From Siphonodentalium dalli (Eukaryota; Mollusca; Scaphopoda; Gadilida; Siphonodentaliidae): DNA of 64,000 nt. Of the stretch, positions 11,801 to 21,318 are shown piece after piece. Location of the stretch: positions 96,526,707 through 96,590,706 of the forward strand of contig CP136067.1 in assembly GCA_032622095.1 (NCBI GenBank). The letters run 5' to 3'. Every line of letters starts with the position of its first letter. Position 1 is the stretch's first letter. Under the pieces are notes generated by a model that saw nothing but the letters and a program-made list of their open reading frames with translations, did no database searches and was not told where the DNA came from. The position numbers and the translations under genes were made by a program.

Positions 11801-14800
11801 TATAATCCAAGTTTCTTTTAACCGTAAACCAGCTGGTCACATCTTTCTATATAGCGTTGTTGACCCACTCACCTAAAATTCCCAATAAATATAATAAAAT
11901 GTCACAATTGTGACAGCAAACTGGTTTATTCCATAGAAAATATTACATTTGTTCTGATCTCCACAAGAGTTGCCAACTGAAAGTAGTACCGTAATGTAAT
12001 GTGAATAATATATTTTATCACAATGTTTACAAGAATACAAATTCATTTTACCTCACAAAGTGACAGTGTGTATTAAATTTAAACAAATTGAGGTTACTCA
12101 TAATCACGCGGCATATTCTATGTGCAATATTAACATGATCATTAGACTATAATATATCATTAAGACTATAAGATGTCACTATTTCCGATATATATACACA
12201 TGTAGCATCATGGATTGATTTGTTGGGTAAAGCTATTAAAATTGAAGAAAAATTCCGCCGCTGGATCTGGGCGTAAAGTCTGTTATAGAAAGATATATAC
12301 ACGGGGCTTTGACGTAAAACAGCAATACCCAAACTGATGTCACCATCTGGTTCATGTCGAAGTAAACTTGGACTAGCTATAATTTTGGTATGTGGTAAAA
12401 CCAAGTTATGATCAAAACAGCCTCACCTCTTTTTGTTTAGGTCCACAATGCTTCCTCTCGACTGCTTTTCGTATAGTGGCCGTCACATCTGTCGATTCGG
12501 TGGGTGTTTTTCCGTTGCGTGATGGACTCGGTGCTATTTGTTTATGGTGTGTATGATTGCCATTCATATGTATCTTAGAACCCTACAAGTCATTAAAATA
12601 CCATAAAACTCATACAAGTCATTAAAATACCATAAAACTCCTACAACAAGTCGTTAAAATACTGTAAAACTGAGCCAATGGATGTTTCCACACATATTCA
12701 TTAGTGGGAGGAGCTTACGGTTGCTAAGAGAAAAGGCATCTGCAGATCTAGTTTTATTAGTTTTACAGTGCATGCCTATATGCTATAATACACCCAAGAG
12801 CATACATTCTTTTTGTCATTAATTGTGGAAATATGACTAGTGTCACGCAAAATGAAAAATAGTGTTATTCAAGGATGAATTTCCAACATTCATTGCACCA
12901 ATCTAAATTTCAGTACATTGTGATTTGATCACAAAAAAGTGTCACACAAAAGTACACCTTTACGAAATTTCTATTCGAATTTCTACAGGGAAAAAGTGTA
13001 AATATTTTCTTTTATCGGCATCACTGCAACAGTTTTCATTTTTCACATTGTTGCACGGTGTTAATTGTACCCACACGATTCAACACCCAACATATAAAAG
13101 TGGTACATGTATTTGATAAATTTAGCATTTACAGTAATGCCCTAAGTAATCAACCCCTTAACCATAGTAGAATTATGGGTAACTTTTCAGGATTTAGTCG
13201 GAAATATGGCTTGTTGCCATTCATCGGAAGTGAGAGCTTTCCGATGAATGGCAACAAGTCATATTTCCGACTAAATCCTGAAGTTACCCATAATTCTGCT
13301 GTGGTTAAGGGGTCGATTATTTAGGGCATTACTGTACATATATTTCAGTCAAAAAAATTCAACTCTGGGTACAGAAAGTTCAAAATGGTGGTGCTCTTGA
13401 GGCACACATAATGGCTCAATTCTACTTTTATGTGTTTGATGTCGCATGTTTAAAGCCACCCAACAATAAAAGAAGTAATTCTGTTGTGGTGACGATGAGT
13501 CATTCACACTCTCCACCTATCCTTCCTGTACTGCATTTTGTATCAGACTCATACAAACTTTTGATATGCCACCTCACACTCTTCTCCTTTTTGAGTTTTA
13601 AATTTACTTTCAATTCATTTCTTTCTATTACTCTATATGAAACAAAAATCTATCTATCTAGCCACAAATCTGGAACAATAAACCCCAGCATAGCACCTCA
13701 GCGTGCAAATAAAGAGAGAAATAGTGCGGATCTTCACTCTCCTTGCTCCCTACCACTAGTAGGCACTAACAAGAAGGACTTTAATTAGTCACCTCCCATA
13801 TATATATATATATGGTATACATAATAATCCTAGTTACTGGGTCAATTACTTAACCCTTTCAGTGCCAAGCCCGATTTTTGTATCAACCCATATTTCCTTG
13901 ATAATTTTTCAAATTTATTGATTATAATAATGTATCACATTATTATAATCAATAAATTTGAAAAATGATCAAGGAAATATGGGTTGATACAAAAATCGAA
14001 CTTGGCACTCAAAGGGTTAAGGCAGTGCAGTAATTACCTGTAAAATGGAAGGCCTGTTCAAATGATACTGTGGAACTTTGAGCGGCGAGGCTTTTGATTT
14101 TGGCGAGATGTCCTCCTTCTGCCTGATTGAGATAGGTAAAAGTTTGTTTGGCTGAATAGGTACTGGATGAATGTTTGGCATGATTGGAATCGGTTGAGTG
14201 ACAATGGGTGGAGCAATACATGTAGGTTGATTGACAGGTAGATTGATGGGCATAGTGAATGCCTGATGAGTTTTATATGACAGATCGGTTGGTTGAAGGA
14301 TGACTGGCGAGACGATATGGCTTGGTAATATAATCTGACTTTGACACAGCTGAATGGTGGTCGGTTGAGGCAGAATGACCGCGCTGACTGGTTGTTGATG
14401 TGCCGGTTGTGGCATAATTGCAGCTTGTTGTGGTGATTCTGGAGTTTTGGACACAAGCTCTTTGCGAAGGTGCTGAACTAAAACTTTCTGAAAATAAAAT
14501 GATATTTTAACCCTTTTTATACTAAATTATCACATTCAGTTATAAAAGTATACATTGGAAAGGTCTATTACTCATCTGGAGGGGTTTTCAGGAAAAAGCA
14601 GATGCCAGATAATAAAAGTACAGAAGGAGTCGTTTGTTGAATTCAATATCTGAACATTTCCTAAGGGATAACTACTCGTCAATGCGTATTTAGTATAGAA
14701 CGGGTTAAAGCAAACGTTATTTCTTTTGAGTAAAATTTATTTTTAATTATGAAAAACCATTTTTTTTTCCATATTATTTTATTCAACACTTTTAATAAGG

Positions 14801-17800
14801 GTAGCTACATACAGCACATCACAGGCATTTTCGGATGCCATATTCAGGGTCTGTTATGGCATATTCCAAACGTGCCAGACCAACAAATGCCGGATATATA
14901 TATATATATATATATATATAATGGGAAGCATACATCAATACATTGTATATATTGTACCGGTATAAACAAATTGGGGTGTTTTGTACACATAAAGATGAGC
15001 AAGGTGGTGTGGTATTTTCACACAATATATAGTATATATACAAACAATATGAGCATAGAAAATGGGGGGAAAAGGTAACAAAACTGAATCATAGTATATA
15101 GTATATATTTAGTGAAAAAGCTGCGTTTAAAAAATAAAAAAATAAACCATTTTTTTGGGGGTTGAAAATTTGAAACAAAATTCCAGGTACAGTAATGCTC
15201 TAAGTAATTGACTCTTTAAGTTTAACTACAGCAGAATTATGGGTAACTTTTCAGGATTTAGTCGGAAATATGGCGGCTTGTTGCCATTCATCGGAAAGCT
15301 CTCCCCGAGAGCTTTCTGATGAATGGCAACAAGCCATATTTCCGACTAATTCCTGAAAAGTTACCCATAATTCTGCTGTGGTTAAGAGGTCGACTAATTA
15401 GAGCATTACTGTAGGCCCAATTTCAGCAGGTCGGTCGGGTAACCAGAAACACAGATGGTTTTTATTTTGGCCTAAAAATAAATACTTTGGTAGAATTACT
15501 CGAGTAGAATCCCACATGCATACTTGCATCCTGGTAAAATTCCTTGGTGAAATACGTACTTGAGTGGGAACATTTTACTAGAGTAAAAATACATGGGTAG
15601 GTCTACATGTGTGCATAAAATATGGTGACCATTCACTAGATGAATTTTACTAAGGAAAAATGACCTGGTTCCAATCACCCTGGTAGAGTACCACAGAATA
15701 CCAGAGTGTTTTATCATGGTTTACCAAAGTGTTTTACCCTGGTTTATCCGAGTGTTTTACCATGGTTTACATGTACCAGAGTGTTTTTACCATGGTTTAC
15801 CAAAGTGTTTTACCATGGTTTACCCAAGTGTTTTACCATGGTTTACCAGAGTATTTTACCATGGTTTACATGCACCAGAGTGTTTTTTTTAGAAGGGAGA
15901 AAGGGCTAACTGGACATGATTACCATATAACTAAATTATAGTGATTAGGCTCTCCTGGTGAGGAACAAGCCAACAAACTTATGCCACATCTCATCCATGT
16001 GTCACTATATGTCAATCATTTACATGTACACCTGAACAACAATGCATTTTTAAACAACTTAAAGGGGTAATGTACACTAAATCTGGCCATTTATGGGACC
16101 ATCTCCTTTTATACTCAACAGAATATATGCAACAAATGAATGAATTTGAGCCATGGATTAATGCAAAATACACTCATGTGCTCCATGAATGATGAAAACA
16201 TGGTAATTATAATGAAAATGAATTTATGACTCCAGCCATTTATTCATTTTCATTATAATTGCCATGTTGTTTGCATCGTTCATAGAGAACATGAGTGTAT
16301 TTTGCACTAATCCATGGCTAAAATCCATTCATTTGTTGCATATATTCTGCTGAGTATAAAAGGAGAAGGTCCCATAAATAGCCAGATTTAGTGTTCATTA
16401 CCCCTTTAAGTATTAGAGTAACATATTCCTCAACCAAATCAAGCAGTATTCTCACCCAATATTTCTTTGACCAACTAAAAATAGTGTAAATTTCCACATT
16501 ATTGCTGACAACATACACCTCATGGCTCACGATCTTGGAAAATATACAGGTATTGCAAGATGATTGAGAAGGGCATGGCATGAAAACATTAAGATAACCA
16601 TATTGGCTACCCATTTAACCCTTTATCCAACAAAACGGCCAAAACCGGCCAAATAAAGCTTCAACAGCCTAAAATATCTTCGGTCTGTCTCAATAGAACC
16701 ATACAAATATGGATATCATTGGAACCGGCTCCTTGACCACATTGTGATAGTTACAGTTATGCCCTGTGCCAATGCATTCTCTTATATATGCGAGTCGACC
16801 ATAGGTCGCCTCGCATATATAAGAGAATGCATTGGCCTAAAAAAAAATCTTTTTTTAACACTTTTTACCATTTTTTCTTACATTCTTTAACAATTTTATA
16901 ATTTTTAATGTGTTAAGCCAATGCATTCTCTTATATATGCGAGGCGACCTATGGTCGACTCGCATATATAAGAGAATGCATTGGCACAGGGCCGTTCTGT
17001 TGGGTAAAGGGTTAAAGCATAAAAATGACTATCAACTCCATTTCACATCTCGACCCCCCCCCCCCAACCCCATGCCCCCACCCCTTCTTGCCCATATACA
17101 TACGGAACTACACACACTGTAAATACGCACACGCACATGCTCAATTATATGTAAACATGATACGCTATCATTATACTCACATAAGGGCCCTGCCCTTACA
17201 AGTTAAACTTTTTGTGGGGTCCTGTTGTTACGGTAATGCCCTAAATAATCGTCTCCTTAACCACAGCAGAATTATGGGTAACTTTTCAGGATTTAGTCGG
17301 ATATATGGCCATTCATCAGAAAGCTCTCAGTAAATCCTGAAAATTTACCCATAATTCTGCTGTGGTTAAGGAGTCGATTATTTAGGGCATTACTGTAAAA
17401 ATATTGAATACCAAATAAATCTCATTGAATCTTGAATGTAGGCTCGAAGCCCCTGAGGTTGTAAAGTATATAACCAGTACTTACTGTAACTTATATTGGA
17501 CATGGATGCACCAAATGAATATATTGAAATCAGATGCTTTTGTAATGAGGATAATAGTAGATAGAGTTGTCCCTCTTGTAATGTTCATTAGAATAGAGCG
17601 GTCACTGAAGATATCAACTTGTTTGAACATTACAGGAGGGGTAAATCTGCACCTGCTACAAATAAATTGAAGACACTGAGAGAACTAAAATATTCTGAAT
17701 AGAGACAGTACTAAAGTATTATTTCTACCACACTAGCATTAACAGTTCGAAGGTTGACACAGAATAATCTACAGTTATGAGAACAGCACAATGCACTTTC

Positions 17801-20800
17801 TGGACCGAAAATGTATTCTGTGCTTTTGTAAAAAAAAAAAATCCTAGAACATTAATTACATTATTAATTACAAAAGTTTTAAATTACATATAAGTTGTAA
17901 AAACAAAATAATAATTTAATTTAAAATTATTTTTTTGAAAAACCATATTTTGTTTCAATACTATTTAATTCTGTACTTTTAATTTAATATTATACAATTA
18001 GTCTGCCATTAGACCTAAAAAAAAATAGAATAGTTGTTTCCGGTAACATTAGGAGTGGGCAGGTGGAAATTAATTTTTTTATTTTATTTCTGAAACATTA
18101 TGTATGGGACAGAATCATTCTGAATAGACATAATTTGTTTTTTTGATAATTGGTCAGAAGTTTCCCTACTGTATAGCCTAGGGTATTTTCTGAATATCAA
18201 ACTACACAATGTGACATTAAAAATTAACCAGGTTTCATCTAAAAATAAAAGTGTTCCTAAAAAAATACCAAGCTATTCCTAACTCAACTAAACTAATAGG
18301 AAATAACTTCAAATAAAAATATGGGCTACAGTAATGCCCTAATTAATCGACTTATTAACCACAGCAGAATTATGGGTAACTTTTCTGGATTTAGTTGGAA
18401 ATTCTCTGGGAGAGCTTTCCGATGAATGGCAACAAGCCATATTTCCGACTAAATCCTGAAAAGTTACCCATAATTCTGCTGTGATTAATAAGTCGATTAA
18501 TTATGGCATTACTGTATTTAAAAGTATCAGTACGGTACTAGTATATAAGGTTGGATAATAGGTATATAAAGTGAAATAAATTTGCTAATTTTGAACTTTC
18601 TACACTAAATACTCATTGACGAGTAGTTTAGATAATAATTTTAATAAACAACCATACTAGTAGGTCATTACGAATGGACATAATTATATAGATTGTTAGA
18701 TGTGAAATAAAGCAAAAATAATTATAATATCCATTAACCCTTTCAGTGCCAAGTCCGATTTTTGTATCAACCCATATTTCCTTGATCATTTTTCAAATTT
18801 ATTGATTATAATAATGTGATACATTGATGGAAAGAGATCTTAGAGCTCTTTCCATCAATGTATCACATTATTATAATCAATAAATTTGAAAAATGATCAA
18901 GGAAATATGGGTTGAAACAAAAATCGGACTTGGCACTGAAAGGGTTAAGTGTGAGTCCAGAAAATGAGGATTTAATTTGGCTAAAGAATGTTTGGCCCAG
19001 CATGAACACTGGTCATTAGTTAAACTTATTATCTGAACATTTCCCACAAATTAATCTGAATTTGTTTGATGTAAACATATTTTATTATACCAAAAATAAT
19101 AGACATACAGAATATGTAACAATGGATTGTCAGAATTTGTGGAATAAGTGAATTTGGCATACTCTCAGGTGCCTAATAATTGTGATGGCCTAATAGTGAT
19201 GCACGTGGAGATTTAGGCTGAAATTAATAATAGTGATGGCAATTTCACTCTGTGTCTCAATTCCAAATAATAGTGATCGTTTAATTAATTTGTTTATTAT
19301 ATAATAATATGAAACATTCTGAGTCAATAAAATTATTATTTAGAAGTCTAAATTAAGGGTGGTTGGGCTACCGGAAACATCACTACTTAAAAAAAAAAAT
19401 TTAGGCCTCATATGTTTAATTATGTTATTTTTTATATGTAAAAGATATTTCCCAAAATATTTATTATTAGTTTCATTATTAAGGTATAGATACTGAACTT
19501 CAGTTAAAAGGTTGACACAGAACGAATGTACCATCATCAGAACAGCATAATGAACTTCCTCCAAAATTGTATTTTTGGTTAAATTTTTTTCACAAAAATA
19601 AAAGAAAAATGCCTAGAACATTGATTATTAATTACAACTTGATGAGCTAAATTTAAGGCAAAAATAATATCTTTTGAGATTTATTTTAAACTTGTTTTAT
19701 TGAATTTTTTTTTTTCAATATTATTTTATTCTACTGGGTACAGCTGGGTATACTTTTTATTATTATGCTGTAATAGTACTTTTTGTTATCATATTTCCCC
19801 CCCCCCCCCCCCCATTTTTATATGTAAAAGATATTTTCAAAAGTACCGTATTTATTTATAGGCTACAATTTATATAATAGTGCTCTTTTTTTTTTTGGGC
19901 TTTGTTCTTGTGTCAATTATATTGATACGGTATGTACAGGCTACAGCTACTGTATCTGTACAAGTATAGCAAATGAAATTTTTTTTTAAACTAATGAAAT
20001 AACTACCACTACATGTGTATAATATTTGATTCCAGAACTTTTTAGGAACTTTATCTTCAAATATGTTTTATTTTAAAACATTATGTTTAAATATATATCA
20101 TTCTAATTATTTATTGTTTATTTATTCAATTGTTTTGTCATTATCCTTTTATTATAATTTTAATCTAAAAAATATTATGAAGTAATTTATTTTAGCTTTT
20201 ATATTATTAAATGTTTTTTTCTTCTTTTGTCACAAATACAGCTACTGTACGTCTACATGCATAATAAAATGAACAGTTTCCTCACTAATGAAATAATTAC
20301 ACCACTATTGACCTTTTGGCCTTATGCATGGAATCAATGTGTTAAATTCATAAAGAAAGCAATATGCCCACCGAGCATCTGATTAAGAAACAAGACACAG
20401 TTAGGGATAATTTTCTCATTAAATTGATGCTCGGAAATGAGTTGGACTTACCTTCATCAGTTAACAATAAGCCGGAGTTAAAATCAATAATCATGTGCCA
20501 TACAGACTCAATGTCGTATTCACAGATCACCTCCGTCATCATTATCAAGGGCTGAGAATAATTAATTATTGGATAAACTACATACCTGCTGCTCACTTAA
20601 AACCATTATATCTTTCTGTAAGTCATGAAGCTGTTTCTTCAAACTATCATTCTGAAAGATAAACAAATTCTATCAAATCAAAGTAGTAACATTGTGAAAA
20701 TGGCTGCGACAAAACTTTCTGTAACAAAAATCAATAAAATCATGAAGCTTGGAAGTATTGTTAATAGAACTACAAAAACTAACAAGAAGTACCCTTAAAG

Positions 20801-21318
20801 TGATCAAAGTTGATAAGCCTACCTTGGGTTCTGTTTTCATTTCTGTCACAACAATCTGCAATTATCAAAGGTGTGTATTATGTTGTTTTAAGTATAGAAA
20901 TGTTGCACAGATCAAACAAAATTGAATAAACATAATTAATGAACGTCGCAAAGATAGAAGGATGGTGGCCAGTACTCGCATGGAACTTAGGTTTTATATG
21001 GATCGCTTAATGCTTATTAAGAAATGGATTGGTTAATATCACATTTAAAAAACGGACAGGAAGAAAAACAGAGTGTCATAATATTTAATTAATGTAACTT
21101 AATGGGCTGAAGTTTGACATTATGTTAGTTAAAATATACATGGATAAACTTTGACAAGTATATCAGGCGACAGGGATGCGAACAAAGTTATAGCAAAATA
21201 TCGATCGTTCTTCGCAACAACACCCATCATAAGAGTAAAAGAAGTTTCCACATACCTGATGACTTTGAATAGCGATTTTAAGTCGCTGTTGTAACACATC
21301 CAAGTCGGATCTAGACAT
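2725..21318 (-). CDS. PHF21A: PHF21A/BHC80-like chromatin protein, 5' part of gene (7 coding exons visible)
   Basis: Seven exons on the minus strand join in one open frame of 305 codons: 21318-21256, 20855-20823, 20651-20586, 14487-14038, 12582-12427, 10877-10826 and 2819-2725. All have AG acceptors and GT donors with matching phases. The start (MSRSDLDVLQQRLK) and the run LKKQLHDLQKDIMVLSEQQ followed by QHLRKEL align well with the N-terminal coiled coil of vertebrate PHF21A. Exon 6 (KMDFMACIDLVT) matches the conserved segment just before the AT-hook. In the family, PHF21A (BHC80) is a nuclear subunit of the LSD1-CoREST-HDAC complex and its PHD finger reads unmethylated histone H3 lysine 4. 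The AT-hook, PHD finger and C-terminal coiled coil are not in the window and should lie to the left of base 1. Vertebrates also have PHF21B, so the exact orthologue is inferred. Introns total about 18 kb and are full of transposons. Confidence 0.9.
3353..3404 (+). mobile_element. TTAA family C element, solo arm
   Basis: TTAACCCTTTCAGTGCCAAG starts an arm that matches full copies at 13850, 18734 and 53479 up to ATATTTCCTTGG, where it breaks off. The second arm is absent. Confidence 0.7.
3529..3565. repeat. Perfect 37-bp palindrome
   Basis: TTTGGTGATGGGACTGTA is followed by its exact reverse complement. The word CTTTTGTTTGG beside it occurs again at about 3606. It is probably a relic of a larger hairpin element. 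Confidence 0.6.
3751..3925 (+). mobile_element. tRNA-derived SINE copy 1
   Basis: A degraded tRNA-like head has an A-box-like TAGTTCAGTTGGTTAG and a B-box-like AAATTCAAATC. It is followed by a body that shares CAGACTTTGTGT and ATCGATGCCA/ATCGATACCA with the copy at 33233. The two copies match over about 170 bp, which a decayed tRNA alone would not do. No tRNA cloverleaf survives. Confidence 0.7.
4042..9415. mobile_element. Long hairpin family P element, split by the 4.9-kb foldback
   Basis: The left hairpin (4074-4165) and the right hairpin (9298-9400) face each other. Between them lie the second module (GTTCCCCAGTTGAAG ... TTGGGCACC, about 4205-4245) and the run GCAAATTAGGGGATATA that continues at 9225 as ATATAGAAACTTCC. 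The foldback at 4283-9224 interrupts it. Both flanks carry related copies of AACAGAAAATATAT and TTTTACCTCA, so the element sits in a short tandem repeat. Confidence 0.75.
4283..9224. mobile_element. Giant foldback element F1 (4,942 bp, 3-bp target duplication ATA)
   Basis: It begins TAGTCCAGGAGATATTGGTC and ends with the exact reverse complement; ATA flanks both sides. The arms (about 4283-5580 and 7940-9224) are nearly identical over roughly 1.3 kb. The centre (5580-7940) is also a diverged inverted repeat, for example 6170-6260 against 7080-7200. The arms contain about seven diverged 160-180-bp units, each opening with an AAnATGGCGGCC-type pair. I see no transposase. The 139-residue and shorter open frames in the arms are by-products of the repeat. 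The superfamily is unknown; 3-bp duplications are known for PIF/Harbinger and some CACTA elements. Confidence 0.85.
9636..10456. mobile_element. hAT-like non-autonomous element H1 (8-bp duplication GGTATGAT)
   Basis: GGTATGAT at 9628-9635 and 10457-10464 flanks an 821-bp insertion with ends CAGTGTTCG and CGAACACTG. An 8-bp duplication with CAGTG ends is typical of hAT. The subterminal zones repeat TTTGGCCAA many times, as transposase-binding sites often do. No transposase frame survives. Confidence 0.85.
10826..10877 (-). CDS. PHF21A: PHF21A coding exon 6 (residues 257-273)
   Basis: A 52-bp exon (TTACAG acceptor, AAAAG/GTAAT donor, phase 1) encodes KMDFMACIDLVTPGTLK. It aligns with KLAFMVSLGLVTHDHLEEI of vertebrate PHF21A, the conserved block before the AT-hook. 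The match ties the scattered exons together. Confidence 0.88.
10911..11190 (+). repeat. Dispersed 280-bp repeat, copy 1
   Basis: It shares TTCGGGTGCGTGAAACT, GTAGCATTCTACTAAC and GTAAATATTTACA with 50290-50575 in reverse orientation; a partial copy is at 34985-35080. The boundaries are unclear and no terminal repeats were found. Confidence 0.65.
11190..12426. other. AT-rich PHF21A intron 5 with a retroposon tail
   Basis: It is mostly AT-rich sequence without a gene. At 11600-11722, GTGCTATATAAAA followed by TTATTATTATTT looks like the 3' tail of an (ATT)n-ended SINE or LINE. Two copies of GTAAACCAGGCTATA-like sequence lie at 11745-11830. Confidence 0.4.
12427..12582 (-). CDS. PHF21A: PHF21A coding exon 5 (residues 205-256)
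   Basis: A 156-bp exon, phase 0 at both ends, with acceptor CTTGTAG and donor GAG/GTGAGG. It encodes a His-rich start (GNHTHHK), a Ser/Thr/Pro stretch and a basic end (RKAVERKHCGPKQKE). It joins in frame to exon 6 to give PKQKEKMDFM, matching the family's pattern of a basic run followed by K-x-FM. The interior shows no motif I recognise. Confidence 0.8.
12583..12675. repeat. Three short tandem copies next to PHF21A exon 5
   Basis: ACAAGTCATTAAAATACCAT with AAAACTC occurs three times at roughly 30-bp spacing, the first overlapping the exon 5 acceptor. Bases 12676-13130 hold nothing recognised. Confidence 0.6.
13132..13334. mobile_element. Mariner-like palindromic MITE, copy M1
   Basis: It is flanked by TA, with ends CAGTAATGCCCTAA / TTAGGGCATTACTG. 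Almost the whole length is one hairpin (AGAATTATGGGTAACTTTTC, GGATTTAGTCGGAAATATGG, TTGCCATTCATCGGAA and their complements). TA duplication and CAGT ends point to Tc1/mariner mobilisation. Confidence 0.88.
13850..14020. mobile_element. TTAA family C element, copy C2
   Basis: It is bounded by TTAA, starting CCCTTTCAGTGCCAAG and ending with its inverse (one mismatch). The arms contain ATATTTCCTTGATAATTTTT and a run of ATTATAATAATG. It lies 17 bp from the PHF21A exon 4 donor. Confidence 0.88.
14038..14487 (-). CDS. PHF21A: PHF21A coding exon 4, Pro/Gln-rich (residues 55-204)
   Basis: A 450-bp exon in phase 0. It begins KVLVQHLRKELVSK, the end of the coiled coil, and continues as a long low-complexity stretch rich in Pro, Gln and Ile (repeated QP, LPQP, IVTQPIPIMP). 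This matches the unstructured Pro/Gln-rich middle of PHF21A in character, not residue by residue. The donor is CAG/GTAATT. A TTAA family C element ends only 17 bp beyond the donor. Confidence 0.88.
14507..14708. mobile_element. TTAA family D element, copy D2
   Basis: TTAACCCTTTTTATACTAAA starts it and TTTAGTATAGAACGGGTTAA ends it. Inside are GTTTGTTGAATTCAATATCT and GAACATTTCCTAAGGGATAA as in the other D copies. The left end lies 20 bp from the PHF21A exon 4 acceptor, so this exon is bracketed by two TTAA elements. Confidence 0.8.
14709..15189. other. AT-rich stretch with TA microsatellite
   Basis: A (TA)n run lies at about 14896-14920. The first 60 bases resemble 17930-18000 and 19665-19740, so this is part of a dispersed repeat. 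No gene is seen. Confidence 0.4.
15190..15411. mobile_element. Mariner-like palindromic MITE, copy M2
   Basis: It is TA-flanked with ends CAGTAATGCTC / GAGCATTACTG and the same palindromic body as M1. The loop reads AGCTCTCCCCGAGAGCT. Confidence 0.87.
15480..15890. repeat. Tandem repeat, about 23-24 bp, GTTTTACCATGGTTTACC
   Basis: Eight or so clean units occur at 15700-15880 (GTTTTACCATGGTTTACCA with AAGT or GAGT). Degenerate units reach back to about 15490 (TTTTACTAGAGTAAAA). The Tyr/Val/Leu-rich open frames here are by-products. Confidence 0.75.
16063..16405. mobile_element. Palindromic TTAA element, Kolobok- or piggyBac-like
   Basis: TTAA at 16059-16062 and 16406-16409 flanks ends AGGGGTAATG / CATTACCCCT. 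The arms are long and imperfect (ACTAAATCTGGCC, CTTTTATACTCA, TAATGCAAAATACACTCATG). It differs from families A to E, which begin CCC rather than AGGG. Confidence 0.8.
16615..17015 (-). mobile_element. TTAA family A element, copy A2
   Basis: A TTAA-bounded element of 401 bp, reversed relative to the copies at 57342 and 62062. It has two complete hairpin modules (CCAATGCATTCTCTTATATA ... ) in opposite orientation, separated by an AT-rich spacer with CATTCTTTAACAATTTTATA. Confidence 0.9.
17160..17229 (-). repeat. Short dispersed repeat, inverted relative to 26400-26468
   Basis: AAGGGCCCTGCCCTTACAAG and TAAACTTTTTGTGGGGTCCT occur here and, inverted, inside hAT element H2. A poly-C run precedes it at about 17053. 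The family is unknown. Confidence 0.6.
17231..17395. mobile_element. Mariner-like palindromic MITE, copy M3
   Basis: TA-flanked with ends CGGTAATGCCCTAAATAA / TTATTTAGGGCATTACTG. The inner palindrome is shortened asymmetrically (GCCATTCATCAGAAAGCTCT on one arm only). Confidence 0.85.
17746..17960 (+). repeat. Dispersed AT-rich repeat, copy 1 of a direct pair
   Basis: AAGGTTGACACAGAA, GAACAGCA and CCTAGAACATT(A/G)ATTA recur in the same order at 19499-19720. The ends are not defined. Confidence 0.6.
18329..18514. mobile_element. Mariner-like palindromic MITE, copy M4
   Basis: TA-flanked with ends CAGTAATGCCCTAATTAA / TTAATTATGGCATTACTG. The left arm lacks part of the inner palindrome present on the right arm. 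Confidence 0.87.
18734..18948. mobile_element. TTAA family C element, copy C3 (longest, near-perfect palindrome)
   Basis: TTAACCCTTTCAGTGCCAAG and its exact inverse bound a 215-bp element whose arms pair almost without mismatch. The loop reads GGAAAGAGATCTTAGAGCTC. This is the best reference copy in the window. Confidence 0.92.
18957..19013 (+). mobile_element. Fragment of hAT-like element H1 family (right end)
   Basis: CCAGAAAATGAGGAT, TAATTTGGC and GAACACTGG match the right part of H1 (10314-10457). Only about 57 bp remain. Confidence 0.6.
19499..19720 (+). repeat. Dispersed AT-rich repeat, copy 2
   Basis: Direct partner of 17746-17960. From 19720 to 20350 the sequence is AT-rich with a poly-C run at 19797-19814 and no gene seen; 19014-19498 is likewise empty of recognisable features. 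Confidence 0.55.
20452..20551 (-). other. Candidate orphan exon inside PHF21A intron 3
   Basis: On the minus strand, TTCTCAG at the right edge and a consensus G/GTAAGT donor at the left edge bracket 100 open bases. They read PLIMMTEVICEYDIESVWHM and then IIDFNSGLLLTDEG. It is 100 bp long, so including it between exons 3 and 4 (both phase 0) would shift the frame. I do not recognise the peptide. It may be an alternative or poison exon, a relic of another gene, or chance. Confidence 0.3.
20586..20651 (-). CDS. PHF21A: PHF21A coding exon 3 (residues 33-54, coiled coil)
   Basis: A 66-bp exon encodes NDSLKKQLHDLQKDIMVLSE plus QQ, bounded by CTTTCAG and CAG/GTATG. This is the best-conserved part of the N-terminal coiled coil (vertebrate pattern LKKQLHELQ-x2-I-x-ALSE). 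Phase 0 at both ends. Confidence 0.92.
20823..20855 (-). CDS. PHF21A: PHF21A coding exon 2, 33-bp microexon (residues 22-32)
   Basis: An 11-codon exon, IVVTEMKTEPK, lies between a TTGCAG acceptor and an AAG/GTAGG donor, phase 0 at both ends. It corresponds to the KLVAQMKQDPQ segment of vertebrate PHF21A. The conserved position and phase make it real despite its length. Confidence 0.88.
21256..21318 (-). CDS. PHF21A: PHF21A coding exon 1 (residues 1-21)
   Basis: It starts at ATG 21318-21316 and ends at a CAG/GTATG donor, phase 0. It encodes MSRSDLDVLQQRLKIAIQSH plus Q, matching the family start (an LQ-x2-LK-x2-IQ-x-HQ pattern). The Kozak context is weak (GAT before ATG), but no upstream in-frame extension resembles the family. 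Any noncoding first exon or promoter was not identified. Confidence 0.88.

Noticed and set aside
13411-13788. 125-residue plus-strand frame near PHF21A exon 4
   Set aside because: Wrong strand for the gene, low complexity, no motif.
15706-15941. Repetitive open frames with FTMVYQS
   Set aside because: By-product of the 23-24-bp repeat.
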